Below are positions 1 to 8,401 of a stretch of 17,144 bases of DNA, in pieces. The stretch is from Chlamydomonas sphaeroides. Its lineage: Eukaryota > Chlorophyta > Chlorophyceae > Chlamydomonadales > Chlamydomonadaceae. A program made the position numbers and the translations under genes. The stretch lies in NCBI GenBank assembly GCA_001662425.1, contig BDDC01001886.1, positions 1,881 through 19,024 on the forward strand. The letters are read 5' to 3'. Numbering within the stretch: position 1 is the stretch's first letter; each line of letters starts with the position of its first letter. The notes under the pieces were generated by a model. The model saw nothing but the letters and a program-made list of their open reading frames with translations, ran no database searches and was not told the DNA's origin.

Positions 1-3
1 TGT

Positions 4-152
4 TTAGTGCCTTGCGCCGTTCGGCACTTTGACTCGGTTCCTGCTTCCTGCTTTTCCGTTTTTTCCTTGCTCGGATTCGGTTTCTTTGTCCTTTTGTAAT
101 CTATCTCTCTCTCTCTCATGTCTGGGTGCGTGGTCGCAAGCAAGCTTGTTGA
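4..152 (+). repeat. Left arm of the window-spanning inverted repeat
   Basis: This stretch is the reverse complement of 16929-17078 with only a handful of differences: a few substitutions, one indel in a T run, and a variable CT microsatellite at about 103-118. The match stops sharply at about 152 with GTTGA, where left and right continue differently. The outer end carries a short hairpin, AGTGCC (6-11) pairing with GGCACT (23-28). No coding potential is convincing. The arm could be a terminal inverted repeat of a large element or an inverted duplication. The window starts too close to its outer edge to look for a target-site duplication. Confidence 0.85.
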
Positions 153-408
153 GCGGGAACCAGAGGCAGCAGGGGTCCGACGGGCTATGTTTCCATCGCG
201 GCTCGCACCTCTTGGATTGCAGCCAAGCAAGGGGTGCATCCGCGGTCGTGCAACGAACGAGGACGTCGTGACCAACGCGGTCCAGCCAATCCTCCCTCTC
301 ATGCGAATAAGTTTACGGGGTACGTTGCAGGACGGGTGGTTGGTTCTGCAGGCTGGGGGCGTCTGAGAAGAGGAGTCAAGGCGTGGCACGTGGAAGGTGT
401 TGGTAGGT
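153..408. repeat. Partial third copy of one end of the long direct repeat
   Basis: This segment aligns with 1735-2007 and with 16318-16592 in the same orientation. Shared landmarks are GCGGGAACCAGAGGCAG at the left, GGCTATGTTTCCATCGC, GACGGGTGGTTGGTTCTGC, and GGTAGGTTGATGAC at the right. The other two copies continue past that last landmark with GTCCCGGCGAGGC. This copy instead switches directly to the GTTACTGTTACACC tail of the neighbouring LINE relic. It is therefore cut on the left by the inverted repeat and on the right by an insertion. Confidence 0.75.
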
Positions 409-497
409 TGATGACTGTTACTGTTACACCGCAAAGCGGAGGTCACCGTTTGACAGTCTGGGGGCCATCGGCAAATCAGGTCATATCGCTCGGTGCG

Positions 498-888
498 CTA
501 GGCCCCTCGGCTCCTCAGCGCTTTGGTCCGCCTATTCCACACATCCCTCAGATACCGGGCCACATGGCTCGGTTCAGCCTCTAGCATCACGCGGCGCATG
601 CCACGGCATGCAAGTTGGAGAGTATGCTCGTGCTCAGCCCGCATGCAGCTGGCTATATGCGGGACATTCGCCGATAGCATGTAACTCATCTTCAACACTC
701 TTAGCACACAAAGCGCAACGGCGCGCCTCCCTCGTCCTGCCATGGGGGCGGTTGGCCTTGAAGTCCCAGCACCCCAGCCTAAAACGCATGAGCACCTGGT
801 GCAAGGCCAGGGGCATGATAGCGGCGGTATGCGTAGGCGGTGAGTCGCCCCCCATCGGTGGTGGGCGTGGGGACGTTGTCCCACACAC
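498..888 (-). pseudogene. Decayed C terminus of a LINE ORF2 (CCHC knuckle), left copy
   Basis: On the minus strand the frame from 888 reads a segment with RFRLGCW, then GRTREARRCALC, VEDELH and GECPAY. This gives C-x2-C-x8-H-x4-C (about 655-717), the zinc-knuckle pattern found after the reverse transcriptase domain in L1-type LINE proteins. That frame stops soon after. The last part of the domain, VARYLRDVWNRRTKAL, lies in a different minus frame ending at 498. At least one frameshift therefore separates them and the gene is dead. The first residues of the upstream open frame come from the 857-960 insert, not from the LINE. The assignment rests on motif pattern only. Confidence 0.65.
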
Positions 889-960
889 GGCCTACCCTCC
901 TTGATTAAACGATGTGGGCCCTGCACGCGTCGTAACCATTTCTATTTCTATTTCTATTTC
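857..960 (+). mobile_element. Short retroposon insert with tail and target-site duplication
   Basis: The right copy of the direct repeat reads GAGTCGCCCCCCATCCAACGA without interruption. The left copy has about 104 extra bases here, flanked by CGCCCCCCATC (846-856) and CGCCCCCATC (960-969), a near-exact 10-bp target-site duplication. The insert ends at its right side in (ATTTCT)n, three full units and part of a fourth. Tail plus duplication is the signature of target-primed reverse transcription, so the insert is plus-oriented and is either a small SINE-like unit or a strongly 5'-truncated LINE. I recognise no coding sequence or clear RNA polymerase III boxes in it. Confidence 0.75.
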
Positions 961-1734
961 GCCCCCATCCAACAAATATACGACTGGCCTTCACCAAAAA
1001 CGAAAGACTGTATGTCAACACGTAAGGTAGCCTTTACCCCTTCGCCAGTTGGGCACGCACCTGCGCGGGTCAGGCACGCACCTCTTTGGCCGTATCCCAC
1101 CCGATCTCAAGCTTTTTGACGAAAGAGCTCGCGCACGCCTCCACGTCGACATGCATAGCGGTATAGTACGCAACGATAGCGTCCCGGCGAGGCATGGGCC
1201 AGGTGATGACTACCATACCGCCGAGCCTGGCAATTAAGCGGCAAGCGGCCGCGGGGGCAGCAGCGGGGCAGCCGAGCGCTATGCAAACTGCGCTGCAAGT
1301 TACAGGTAAATGATATGACAATGATATGCGGCATTGTGGCTTTGAATGAAATCGTTGAGCCATAGGGTGGCGAGGGCCGCTGCTGCTAACCGATGCGATG
1401 CAATGTCCGAACATCAACTGCAGCCGAGCTTACCACCGCTGCAACGTCAGAATGTATTGATGCTTACACGCATACCATTATCACAGCATTAGTCTGCTCT
1501 AGCCTCTGGGCATGGTAGCCTGTGAGTTGGTCGCGATGCATGCTCCGCTCAAAGAACTTTCGAATTTCCTGGCCCCGACGACGCGCTATCTGCCTTTGTT
1601 GGTGGATTGCATCCTGTAATAAGCACTTGCCTGAATATGGGGTGCACAAGTCCACGGAAAAAGGTGGGTTGTACAGGAGGGGAGCTCCCTCCGTAGGCGG
1701 CAGGCGGCAGTCGTGGCGGCAGTGCGCGGAGCGA

Positions 1735-2007
1735 GCGGGAACCAGAGGCAGGGGTCAGACGGGCTATGTTTCCATCGCTGCTCGCTCCTGTAGGATTGCA
1801 GCCAAGTAAGGGGCGCACTCGTGCACGGATATGCACGTGGTTATGCAACGAGGACGTCGTGATGAACGCGGTCCTGCTAGTCCTGCTCCTCCCGCGAAGG
1901 GATTCTAGCGGGTAGCAGGACGGGTGGTTGGTTCTGCAGGCTGGGGGCGGTTGAGAAGAGGAGTCAAGGCGTGGCACGTACATGGAAGACGTCGGTAGGT
2001 TGATGAC
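1735..2007. repeat. Second copy of the 270-bp end unit, inside the left direct repeat
   Basis: This part of the left long repeat matches both 153-408 and 16318-16592. Here it is contiguous with the LINE relic body, as in the right copy, so the body-plus-unit arrangement is ancestral and the unit at 153-408 is the extra one. A related short motif (GTCCCGGCGAGGCAT followed by CCAGGTG) occurs inside the body at about 1182 and again just after this unit at about 2009, an internal tandem similarity of the element. Confidence 0.7.
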
Positions 2008-2040
2008 GTCCCGGCGAGGCATAGACCAGGTGTTGAATAC

Positions 2041-3186
2041 CGAGCCTGGCAAGCAAGCGGCCGGGGGGGGGGGCAGCCGACCGCGGTCCCCAGCACAAGC
2101 TAGCAGAGAGGACGGGGGCACGCATGCCGCCGCCTGAGGTGGCTAGGAGACTGGGGGTTGTTATCAGTTCAGCTGCCTCAGGGGTCGTATCTTACCTGGG
2201 CGGACAGTAGTCAAAACCCTGTTGATCGCTCCCCTAGCTCCCCATTCATGTTGCGCCCGGCTCAACCCATGGTGTTGATCAGGATCCAGAATGGGGCGCA
2301 GCACTCAACCAAGCGAGCTGGTGTTCATCGAGTGTCCCAACCCCGGCGCTGCACTCAACCAAGCTGGTGTTGATAAAGTTTCGTGCGGGCAGGTGGGCAA
2401 CAAGCGTGTGCGGTGCGCCAGGGGTCGCCGGAAGTCACCATGGAAACAGGGAATGGGTGCCGCTGGGTGCCGAAACAGGCGCAATGCAGGCCTCCCGCCA
2501 CGCCAGATGCCACGCCGCTTACAGCCTCTGTTTCTTGGGTCCAGGACAACGCCACGGGCAGTATCTAGTGGGGGCGGGCAAGCGGGCCAGCAGGTGTGCG
2601 AGGGGTTGCCATGAAAATAGGGAATGGAGCGCGTGCAGGCCTCCGAACAGCGCAGTGTCCATGGGAGCACTCAGCAAGCCTATCGCTACCGTCAAGGAAG
2701 TCAGGACGTGTTGATGGCTAGGCTCTGCGATGCAAAACGTCTCAACATCGCCGTATCAAATTGGGGCTTCAGCAGTCAAAACCCTGTTGATCAGGCCCCT
2801 TTTTGGTATCGACCGCCGTTGAGTCGGTTGATCTGGTTGATGAAGATACGAGCTCTGATGCTGCCTTCAGGCTCCAGCTGCTTTGATCGGCCTGGGAAGT
2901 GAGCTGCGCGACTAGCCTCGCGAGGGGCGCGGTCCCGAGGCTGGCGTGTGCCTCCGACACCTGCCTCAGGCAGCACGGCAGGCTGCCGTGCTGGTGGGCA
3001 GGGGCCGGCTTGCAGATCCCAACGCAGCCAACGCCCAAGGGCCCCGCAAGATGGTGTGACCTACCGGAAGACCGACACCGATGCGCCCTGCACACTGCTG
3101 GGGGTCAGGGTCCAGGACGTAGGCGGGCTGTTGTGCTTATGCAGCAGGGGTCCGGGCCGCTGTGCTCCTCGCGGCCTGTTGGAGAA
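2041..3186. other. Non-coding repeat-rich stretch, left interior
   Basis: No gene is convincing here. The stretch holds scattered degenerate repeats: AGTCAAAACCCTGTTGATC occurs near 2208 and again near 2774; CACTCAACCAAGC with TGGTGTT occurs twice at 2300-2375; and GGAAGTCACCATGGAAACAGGGAATGG near 2430 resembles the stretch near 2605. The open frames on both strands are short, overlap each other and lack recognisable motifs. It probably represents old, rearranged transposon sequence. Confidence 0.5.
2961..2993. repeat. Adjacent perfect short palindromes
   Basis: CTGCCTCAGGCAG (2961-2973) is a 5-bp-stem hairpin. It is followed, with three bases shared, by CAGCACGGCAG G CTGCCGTGCTG (2971-2993), an 11-bp perfect inverted repeat around one central base. 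The two structures are mutually exclusive. Function is unknown. Confidence 0.7.
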
Positions 3187-3330
3187 CTAGAACTAGAATA
3201 GAGGTACGTACAGCGGGCTTGACCTGGCGTGATTCAAGGAGGTGGGGCCTGTTGGAGCCTACGGCGCAAGGCGCCGGACGAGTAGTGCTTGCACTGGACC
3301 CCATGTCAGACCAGACCACGCAGCAGCATC
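3187..3330 (-). mobile_element. Minus-strand retroposon 3' end, copy 1
   Basis: Read on the minus strand this ends with GGTCAAGCCCGCTGTACGTACCTCTA followed by TTCTAGTTCTAGTTCT, a short-motif tail. The same end, in the same orientation, recurs at 6245-6360: AGCGGGCTTGACC, then GTGATC/GTGATT-type sequence, AAGGAG, and further in a GTCAGAC block. Two copies with the same 3' end but slightly different tails suggest insertions of one non-LTR family. How far each copy extends to the right is unclear. Confidence 0.45.
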
Positions 3331-4752
3331 GCAGAAATGGGTGTGACGTGTCACCACGATGTTGCGTGCTGCTGCTTGCTCGCACACGTGCGTGTCTGTA
3401 GGAGGCGAGGCTCCACTTCTCTTTGGCGTGAGGCTCTCGGCACGGCCTTCTACAGCTGAGCACACAGCAGACACACACGCGCACTGCCGGCCTGGCCCGC
3501 CACTGACTGCAACGCAACCCGGCCCAGATCGACGCACCCATCAAGGCACGCATGTGCAACCACCAGACGGCGGCACGCATCTTACCAATACTCACGGCAT
3601 GCTGCTCGCTGCCCACGACAATCGTCACCAATCTGGGCCTCGGATGACTGCGCCGCACGCAGGATCTTGGCTAACCGTGCGAGCAGCCATCCACCTAACG
3701 CGGGGCATTTCACGTTCATCAACGAGACCACCCGCACCGGCATGGTGTCAGCACCGCCGCCACGGCTGCCATTGACCTGCGCAGCGCTGCCAGAAGCGCG
3801 AGGGCTTGTACTGTGCGTGTGCCCGGGCCTGACGTGCCACACGCACCGGCGTCGGCACCACAGCGCCGCCTGTTAGCTAGCAGGAGCGCATTTGTTATGT
3901 TGTTCTATCTGTGTGCAGGCGAGAGGCGGCGTCTCCGTGTTCGCGTGCGAGTAGCAGCGTATCTGCGCCTTTGGAGGCTAGGACGCACGTCTGAGGAGGC
4001 ATAGGAGCACTCCCGTGTCACGTTAGAGAAGCAGTACGGTAGGATGTGCTATCGGGGAGTCTAGCGAGTCAGCGGCACTACAACGCTCAGTCGTTAGGTG
4101 CGCCAGGAAGACCCCAGCCAGCTGTGTATCGCTACACGCTTACGTTGCCCCATTTACGTGCGTAAAGGTCTAGCCCTCAATGCAACAATCACTTTGCCGC
4201 AGGCTCACCGCGTGAAGCCTTGTGGAGGAGTGCAAGGCTGCGCAGCTGCAGTGCCCGAGTTCGATTTACCTAACGAGTGCTGTACACGTGGCTCTAGTCT
4301 GCCTTGCACGCTGTGTGTCGTGACAGGCCGTGCGTGCGTGTGACAGGATAGCCCGCCACCCGGCACCGCTGCGGATCCATCGATCCGTAGGTGTACTCAG
4401 CAGTGAAATTGTAATCAATCTGGAGTGCTTACCAGCTGCCGCCTGGCCCTGCCCAGGTCATGGCACCCGGCTTGTACTGGTGTGGAGTGAGCGGATTTGC
4501 CTTGCCGTGCTGCCTGGTGCGGAGGTCAGCCTATGCGCGCTGCGTGGCTGATCCGTGGGCGCGCCCCTTCTAGTGGGCGGCGTGCGTGGGGCTGGGGCTC
4601 GTCGCTGCCCAGGGCTTGCCGCTGGTGTTCGTGCGCTTAGGTGCCAAGGGGGCTGTGCTACCGCCGCGGCCCCTTGCTCATGTAATTCCCCGTTCCTGAT
4701 ACTCACCAAGCATATATGCCGGTCACCCACCAGCCTTCCTAGTCCGTGCCCC
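3331..4752. other. No clear gene; a possible coding relic near 3500-3800
   Basis: Most of this stretch holds nothing I can name. On the plus strand between about 3500 and 3800, two open segments in different frames read more like protein than their surroundings: AQIDAPIKARMCNHQTAARI around 3522-3581, which soon meets a stop, and NAGHFTFINETTRTGMVSA around 3697-3753. They could be remnants of one broken gene or unrecognised exons. I see no splice pattern joining them with confidence, and no family match. A TATATA-like sequence lies near 4711-4717, ahead of the small ORF at 4753. Confidence 0.2.
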
Positions 4753-5055
4753 ATGCATAAGCGACTGTTCGTCGTTGCCTGGTTATTGACGCACGTTGCA
4801 AGTGGCCTGGCCGCGCCTTGTGGGAGAGCCCTCTCTCAACAATTGAGAGATAAGGAGAGTGCGGCCAGCAGGCAACACATAGCGCGGGCAGGCAGGATTA
4901 ATCGCAGAGATGGGACCCGGGATAGCTCTGTGGCGTGCCGGAGCACAGCCTGCTGTGCAAGCTGGGTCACGGTGCCCACGACGGTGCCTTTACAACCGTG
5001 CAGGGCACTCATAATACATACATCGCCGAGCCATGCGGCGTCCCAGCTAGGCTAA
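4753..5055 (+). CDS. Doubtful small secreted protein, 100 residues
   Basis: An ATG at 4753 opens 100 codons ending at a TAG. The N terminus (MHKRLFVVAWLLTHVASGLA, then APCG) has the shape of a signal peptide: two basic residues, a hydrophobic core, and small residues before a plausible cleavage site. The rest is basic and polar with five cysteines and no motif I know. A TATATA-like sequence lies about 40 bp upstream, and the first TGTAA downstream is near 5560. Codon endings are not clearly C/G-biased like those of the main gene. This is either a small gene or a chance ORF in a region without long reading frames; I lean towards chance. Confidence 0.2.
   Translation: MHKRLFVVAWLLTHVASGLAAPCGRALSQQLRDKESAASRQHIARAGRINRRDGTRDSSVACRSTACCASWVTVPTTVPLQPCRALIIHTSPSHAASQLG
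4832..4850. repeat. Short perfect hairpin
   Basis: TCTCTCAA, a three-base loop CAA, then TTGAGAGA: an 8-bp perfect stem. It lies inside the doubtful small ORF and slightly lowers the case for that ORF being ordinary coding sequence. Confidence 0.6.
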
Positions 5056-6244
5056 TGTGACAGACCCTGTGGATATAGCTTACATGTGTGAAAGTTCGAG
5101 TAGTGTTGCGCTCCTGCTGCTGCTGGGTTTGCTGGCCAGCGTGAACTAACGTCTAACACCCGATTACCAGGGGGCCCACTGCGGTAGGGCCACCGAGCCT
5201 CACTCAGCAGTTTCGCTGGCAGAGTGCTTCACCATGTACGCGGCATTCCCAGTGCTAACTTAAATTATGTTACCTTCTTTGGCATGGCACGATATGTAGG
5301 TAAGGCCGTGGTTAGCGCACGTCGTTCGGCGATATTTGCGTTGGGTTGATCGATCCTTAGTTCCGTGCATTACCTATTCAATGCGAATACATGTATGCAC
5401 AGTCCTTGCATGAGCCGGAGCTGCTGCCGGTGCTTCATTACTTTTTGCAACAAATAAAGAAACGCATGCATGCTTAGTTACAGGCTACCTGCTCTCTTTG
5501 ATGTCGTGCAAGTGCACTCAGTCATTGTCTAGGTGCCCGTTGTGCAACGCACACACATGTGTAATGGGTTGCAGATGTGCTCGCAAACATATGCTTGTGT
5601 GCGACCGTGAGTGCGTCACGGCCTACTACTGGCTGGATAGGAGCGTAACGGCGTAGCAGCACCCCGCACTGCGACGTCTGGAAAGAAACTGCAAACTTGT
5701 TTGCAAAGTACGGCGATTATGCAGCACGGGCGAACCGCGTTAGTTACGTCGGCCACACATACAGCTGTGCGGCAGCCGAAGGGTCCAAGAGTTTCATCAT
5801 ACATCAGTTTCGCGCACGTACGGTCGGAAACAGGGCTCTGTTGGTCGGTGCGGCTGCCGCGCTCCCTACCTTGCCTTCATGTGCATCATCCTTATCTGTT
5901 AAATATGCAATGGACGCAAGATTACGAAAGCCCCTCGGTATGCAACTCCACATCGCATCACTAGGTACGGGCCCGGCGGCTGGTGAGACCCTGTCGCTCC
6001 CTGCGTCTCTGCAGGTCGGTCCTATCGCCATACATGCATCGCAATGCGACCGTGTAGGCTATGCACGCACAGCTACTGCAGCAGTACAGCCCTTGAGACG
6101 CTTCGGGCCACGCCGCACGTGGGTTCTACCCAGCTGCACACAGCTGCAACAAACACATTCGTTCGGGGTGGGACCCCGCCCAGCATTATCCCCAAACGTA
6201 CCACTCCAGGGGGGATCCCCCCTGTACCACCCTGTTACGCTGTG
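5056..6244. other. No supported gene; one long ATG-less open frame
   Basis: The plus frame from about 5697 to 6245 stays open for about 180 codons but begins at a non-ATG codon, and its translation shows no recognisable motif. Its C/G third-position bias is weak compared with the main gene. A minus-strand open frame overlaps part of it. The stretch before 5600 is AT-richer, with scattered TGTAA and AATAAAG sequences and no reading frame of note. Confidence 0.25.
6207..6224. repeat. Perfect 18-bp palindrome
   Basis: CAGGGGGGATCCCCCCTG is perfectly self-complementary. It lies about 20-30 bp left of the second retroposon 3' tail, and a looser GGGGTGGGACCCC hairpin sits near 6166. No function can be read from the sequence. 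Confidence 0.7.
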
Positions 6245-6360
6245 AGATGTAGATATAGAAATAAAAATTAGAGGTACAGCGGGCTTGACCGCAGTGATCT
6301 AAGGAGATAGGGCGAATTGTATGGATGACCCTGCATGGCCTGACCCGCCCGTGTCAGACC
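6245..6360 (-). mobile_element. Minus-strand retroposon 3' end, copy 2
   Basis: The minus strand reads GATCACTGCGGTCAAGCCCG, then CTGTACCTCTA, then an AT-rich tail of the TTTTTATTTCTATATCTA type. The unique part matches copy 1 near 3187-3330 in the same orientation, and the tail motif is close to the (ATTTCT)n tail of the 857-960 insert. That hints that related machinery made all three. The far end is not defined. Confidence 0.45.
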
Positions 6361-6879
6361 CGGGTCGGCCGACGTTACTACCAAGGCCAAACTGCAAACG
6401 CCCAAGGAACTCAGCAGCTGGAAGGAATGCAGTGCAAAGCAGGGTGCAAAGGCGACAGCTTGTTTTGGGAAGGCTGCTGCATGCGCACATATGCCACATA
6501 CGATGTGCGACCTTGAGCGTGCGCGCGCGGACGTGCAAACAAAGTAAGAGACGCATCGCGATGAACCATTGCAGTGCAATCCCGCATGTCAACCAGGTGT
6601 TAACCCGTTTCGAACCCGGACATGTCGCCTGGACCACGGTATGTCCGGGTAACCACCCCTAACTTGCGCTAGTCGTCCCATCGACTCCCCAGTCCCTGGT
6701 CTAGAAGCAGCGACACCAAAAGTACCTAGGTCGTTCATGGTTAGGGTCATTTTGAAAGGCCTTGAGTACCTAGCGCCAAAGCAAACATGATGCAGGTTTG
6801 GGCCCCAACATCACGCAATCTGAAACGCTCTTCAGTCCTGGCACAGTATCTACCTACACATGCTAGGGCATAGGAGCTT
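6361..6879. other. Unassigned stretch between retroposon end and low-complexity tract
   Basis: Open frames exist on both strands (up to about 113 codons), but they overlap, are rich in arginine and cysteine and have no motif. The sequence GTACCTAG occurs twice (about 6722 and 6766). I see no gene here. Confidence 0.4.
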
Positions 6880-7780
6880 TATCTCGATGCATGTCCCGTT
6901 ATTGGTTGGCGCCACGAATCGGCGGACGGGAGCGACGGCGGCGGTAGGTGACAGCAGGCAGGTTGGGTGGTCCCCGGCGCCGCGTACTTGATTGTGTGTG
7001 ATGCCAGCTTTAAGCTGGGTTGATGGAGGGCGGGAACGAAGGGCAGAGGTGCGGGGTGCGGAGGAGATGAGCGGAAGGTGACATCAAACAGAGAGCTTTC
7101 AGACGCATGGCAGCATGAACGCATGCATGGCAGCAGCCTTGGCATGGGGGGCTGGCTGGCGGTTGCAGCAGGATGGCGGCGGACGTGGCGGGCACGGCAG
7201 CGGCAGGAGTTGGACGGAGGATAGAGGTGACAAGCAACGACCGGAAATGCAGGGTGTGGTGGGATTGCAGAAGGCTGCAACGGGGTAGGGGAGGAAGGGA
7301 AGACGATAGGCGGTAGGCGGCAAGCGGCAGGTGGCTGCCGGTGCGTGGCAGCAGCGGGTACGTAGCGGCAGAATAATGTTGTGAGGCGGCATGCAGCAGG
7401 CGGCAGGTAGAAGCCACAAGAGGTTAAAAGCGTTAGCGGCAGCATGTTGCTGCACCTTTGCACCCAGCAAACTGAGCATGGTGGAACCGAAGGGCGGCAC
7501 GGCAGCACGGCAAACGGCGGCCGGTGCGGCACAACGAAGAATGCGGGGTTCAGTCGATGCGGGTCGGCGGTGCCGTTGAGGCGGGCGTGATAGATGAACG
7601 GCGGGTGTGGCAGTGAACCGGCGCGGCGACAGGTAGGGCCGATGTACGACTGAGGCGCTTTGACAGCGCGCGTAGGGTGGGAGAGGTGCAAATGCAGCAG
7701 GCAGGAGGAGGCCAAAGGCAGCCAGCTGCGTAAGTAGCGTCAGACGGCAGTTTCCGGGGGCGCGGGCTGGAGGCTGGCTG
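6880..7780. repeat. GGCGGCA-type degenerate low-complexity tract
   Basis: The plus strand is G/A-rich with many imperfect copies of GGCGGCA, GGCAGCAG and GGCGGTAGG, densest at about 7300-7420. The minus strand consequently lacks stop codons and is open in two to three frames at once, giving long proline-, histidine- and serine-rich translations. Simultaneous openness in several frames points to composition, not coding. Similar GGCGGCA runs occur inside the long direct repeat near 1697 and 16280. Confidence 0.55.
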
Positions 7781-8244
7781 CGTGCGGTGGAAAACATGCC
7801 AAAATGGGATCACGTGTTACGTACATGGCTTTGCTTGCACATCTCGGATGTGTTGGGGCTGCAGACACGTTGGCCAATTTATGCTACATGCTTGCCTGGC
7901 GTACCTTCTAGATATGCGCGCACCAACACCCGCATCTGGTGTGTCGTGAAACGGATGCAATTATATATCTACGCTCCTGGCTTACGTGACGGCGCATCCA
8001 TTACTGTCAGCTGCAGAGCAGTGATGCACCTACGGCACCTGCAACGCACTCTTTGACGCATCGAATAACGTGCCGTTTCAATCTAAAACGGATGCGAGAC
8101 ACAACCGTGCTGGACTCGATTGGTGCAGCCGCGGTTACTACAGCAGTTCAGGAGTCCGACGGCGCAGCCTCAGCAGCCTCAGGCCACACGTCGCAATCGC
8201 GACCTCGAGTCCTTAAGGAGCATGGCAACTTCCGAGTAGATATG
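7781..8244. other. Upstream region of the main gene
   Basis: No well-supported gene is present. It contains a TATATAT at about 7962-7968 and two short plus-strand open frames (from about 7797 and 8053) with unremarkable translations. The low-complexity composition of the preceding tract ends here. It probably holds the promoter-proximal region of the gene starting at 8402. Confidence 0.35.
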
Positions 8245-8250
8245 TATAAG
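8245..8250 (+). promoter_or_regulatory. Possible TATA element of the main gene
   Basis: TATAAG lies about 157 bp before the first ATG of the main gene. From about 8275 to that ATG no other ATG occurs, as expected of a leader of about 125 nt. The match is short and the region is not GC-extreme, so chance is possible. Confidence 0.25.
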
Positions 8251-8401
8251 GTTGCCGTTCTTGACGGATTGCATAACATTAGATATTGAAGCAGAGCCGT
8301 CGGTGCGTGACGGCACACGGTTTCAAGGTTTGGCGTTTCGAGCCAACCCATTGCAGTGGCAGCGCTTCCGCGGGAGGCTTTCTTCCATCATACCTCCCGC
8401 T

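Larger units (their letters stand above)
409..2040 (-). mobile_element. LINE-type relic, left copy of the long direct repeat
   Basis: The stretch is collinear with 15151-16632, by eye about nine in ten bases alike, in the same orientation. Read on the minus strand, the 3' end is at about 409-430, where a (GTAACA)n-like tail containing TGTAA follows the stop of a decayed ORF C terminus at 498. It carries the zinc-knuckle motif typical of LINE ORF2 ends, but I find no reverse transcriptase or endonuclease domain. It is therefore a truncated or non-autonomous copy. It holds the 104-bp insert at 857-960 and an 11-G run at 2063-2073 just beyond its right limit. The right limit is where similarity to the other copy stops, after TTGAATACC. 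Confidence 0.7.

Noticed and set aside
153..2007. The repeated 270-bp units as an unusually long target-site duplication around the LINE body
   Set aside because: The right copy of the repeat has the same body-unit junction, so the unit at 1735-2007 belongs to the element and was not created by this insertion.
3137..3658. A 173-codon minus-strand open frame
   Set aside because: It crosses the retroposon 3' end near 3187-3330 and its translation is Arg/Ser/Cys-rich without motifs, which is typical of chance frames.
5697..6245. A 182-codon plus-strand open frame
   Set aside because: It has no ATG start, no recognisable motif, weak codon bias and no convincing splice sites at its ends. I kept it only as a note on the region.
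6879..7813. Long overlapping minus-strand open frames rich in Pro, His and Ser
   Set aside because: Several frames are open at once over a degenerate GGCGGCA tract, so the openness follows from base composition. No start context, splice pattern or motif favours one frame.
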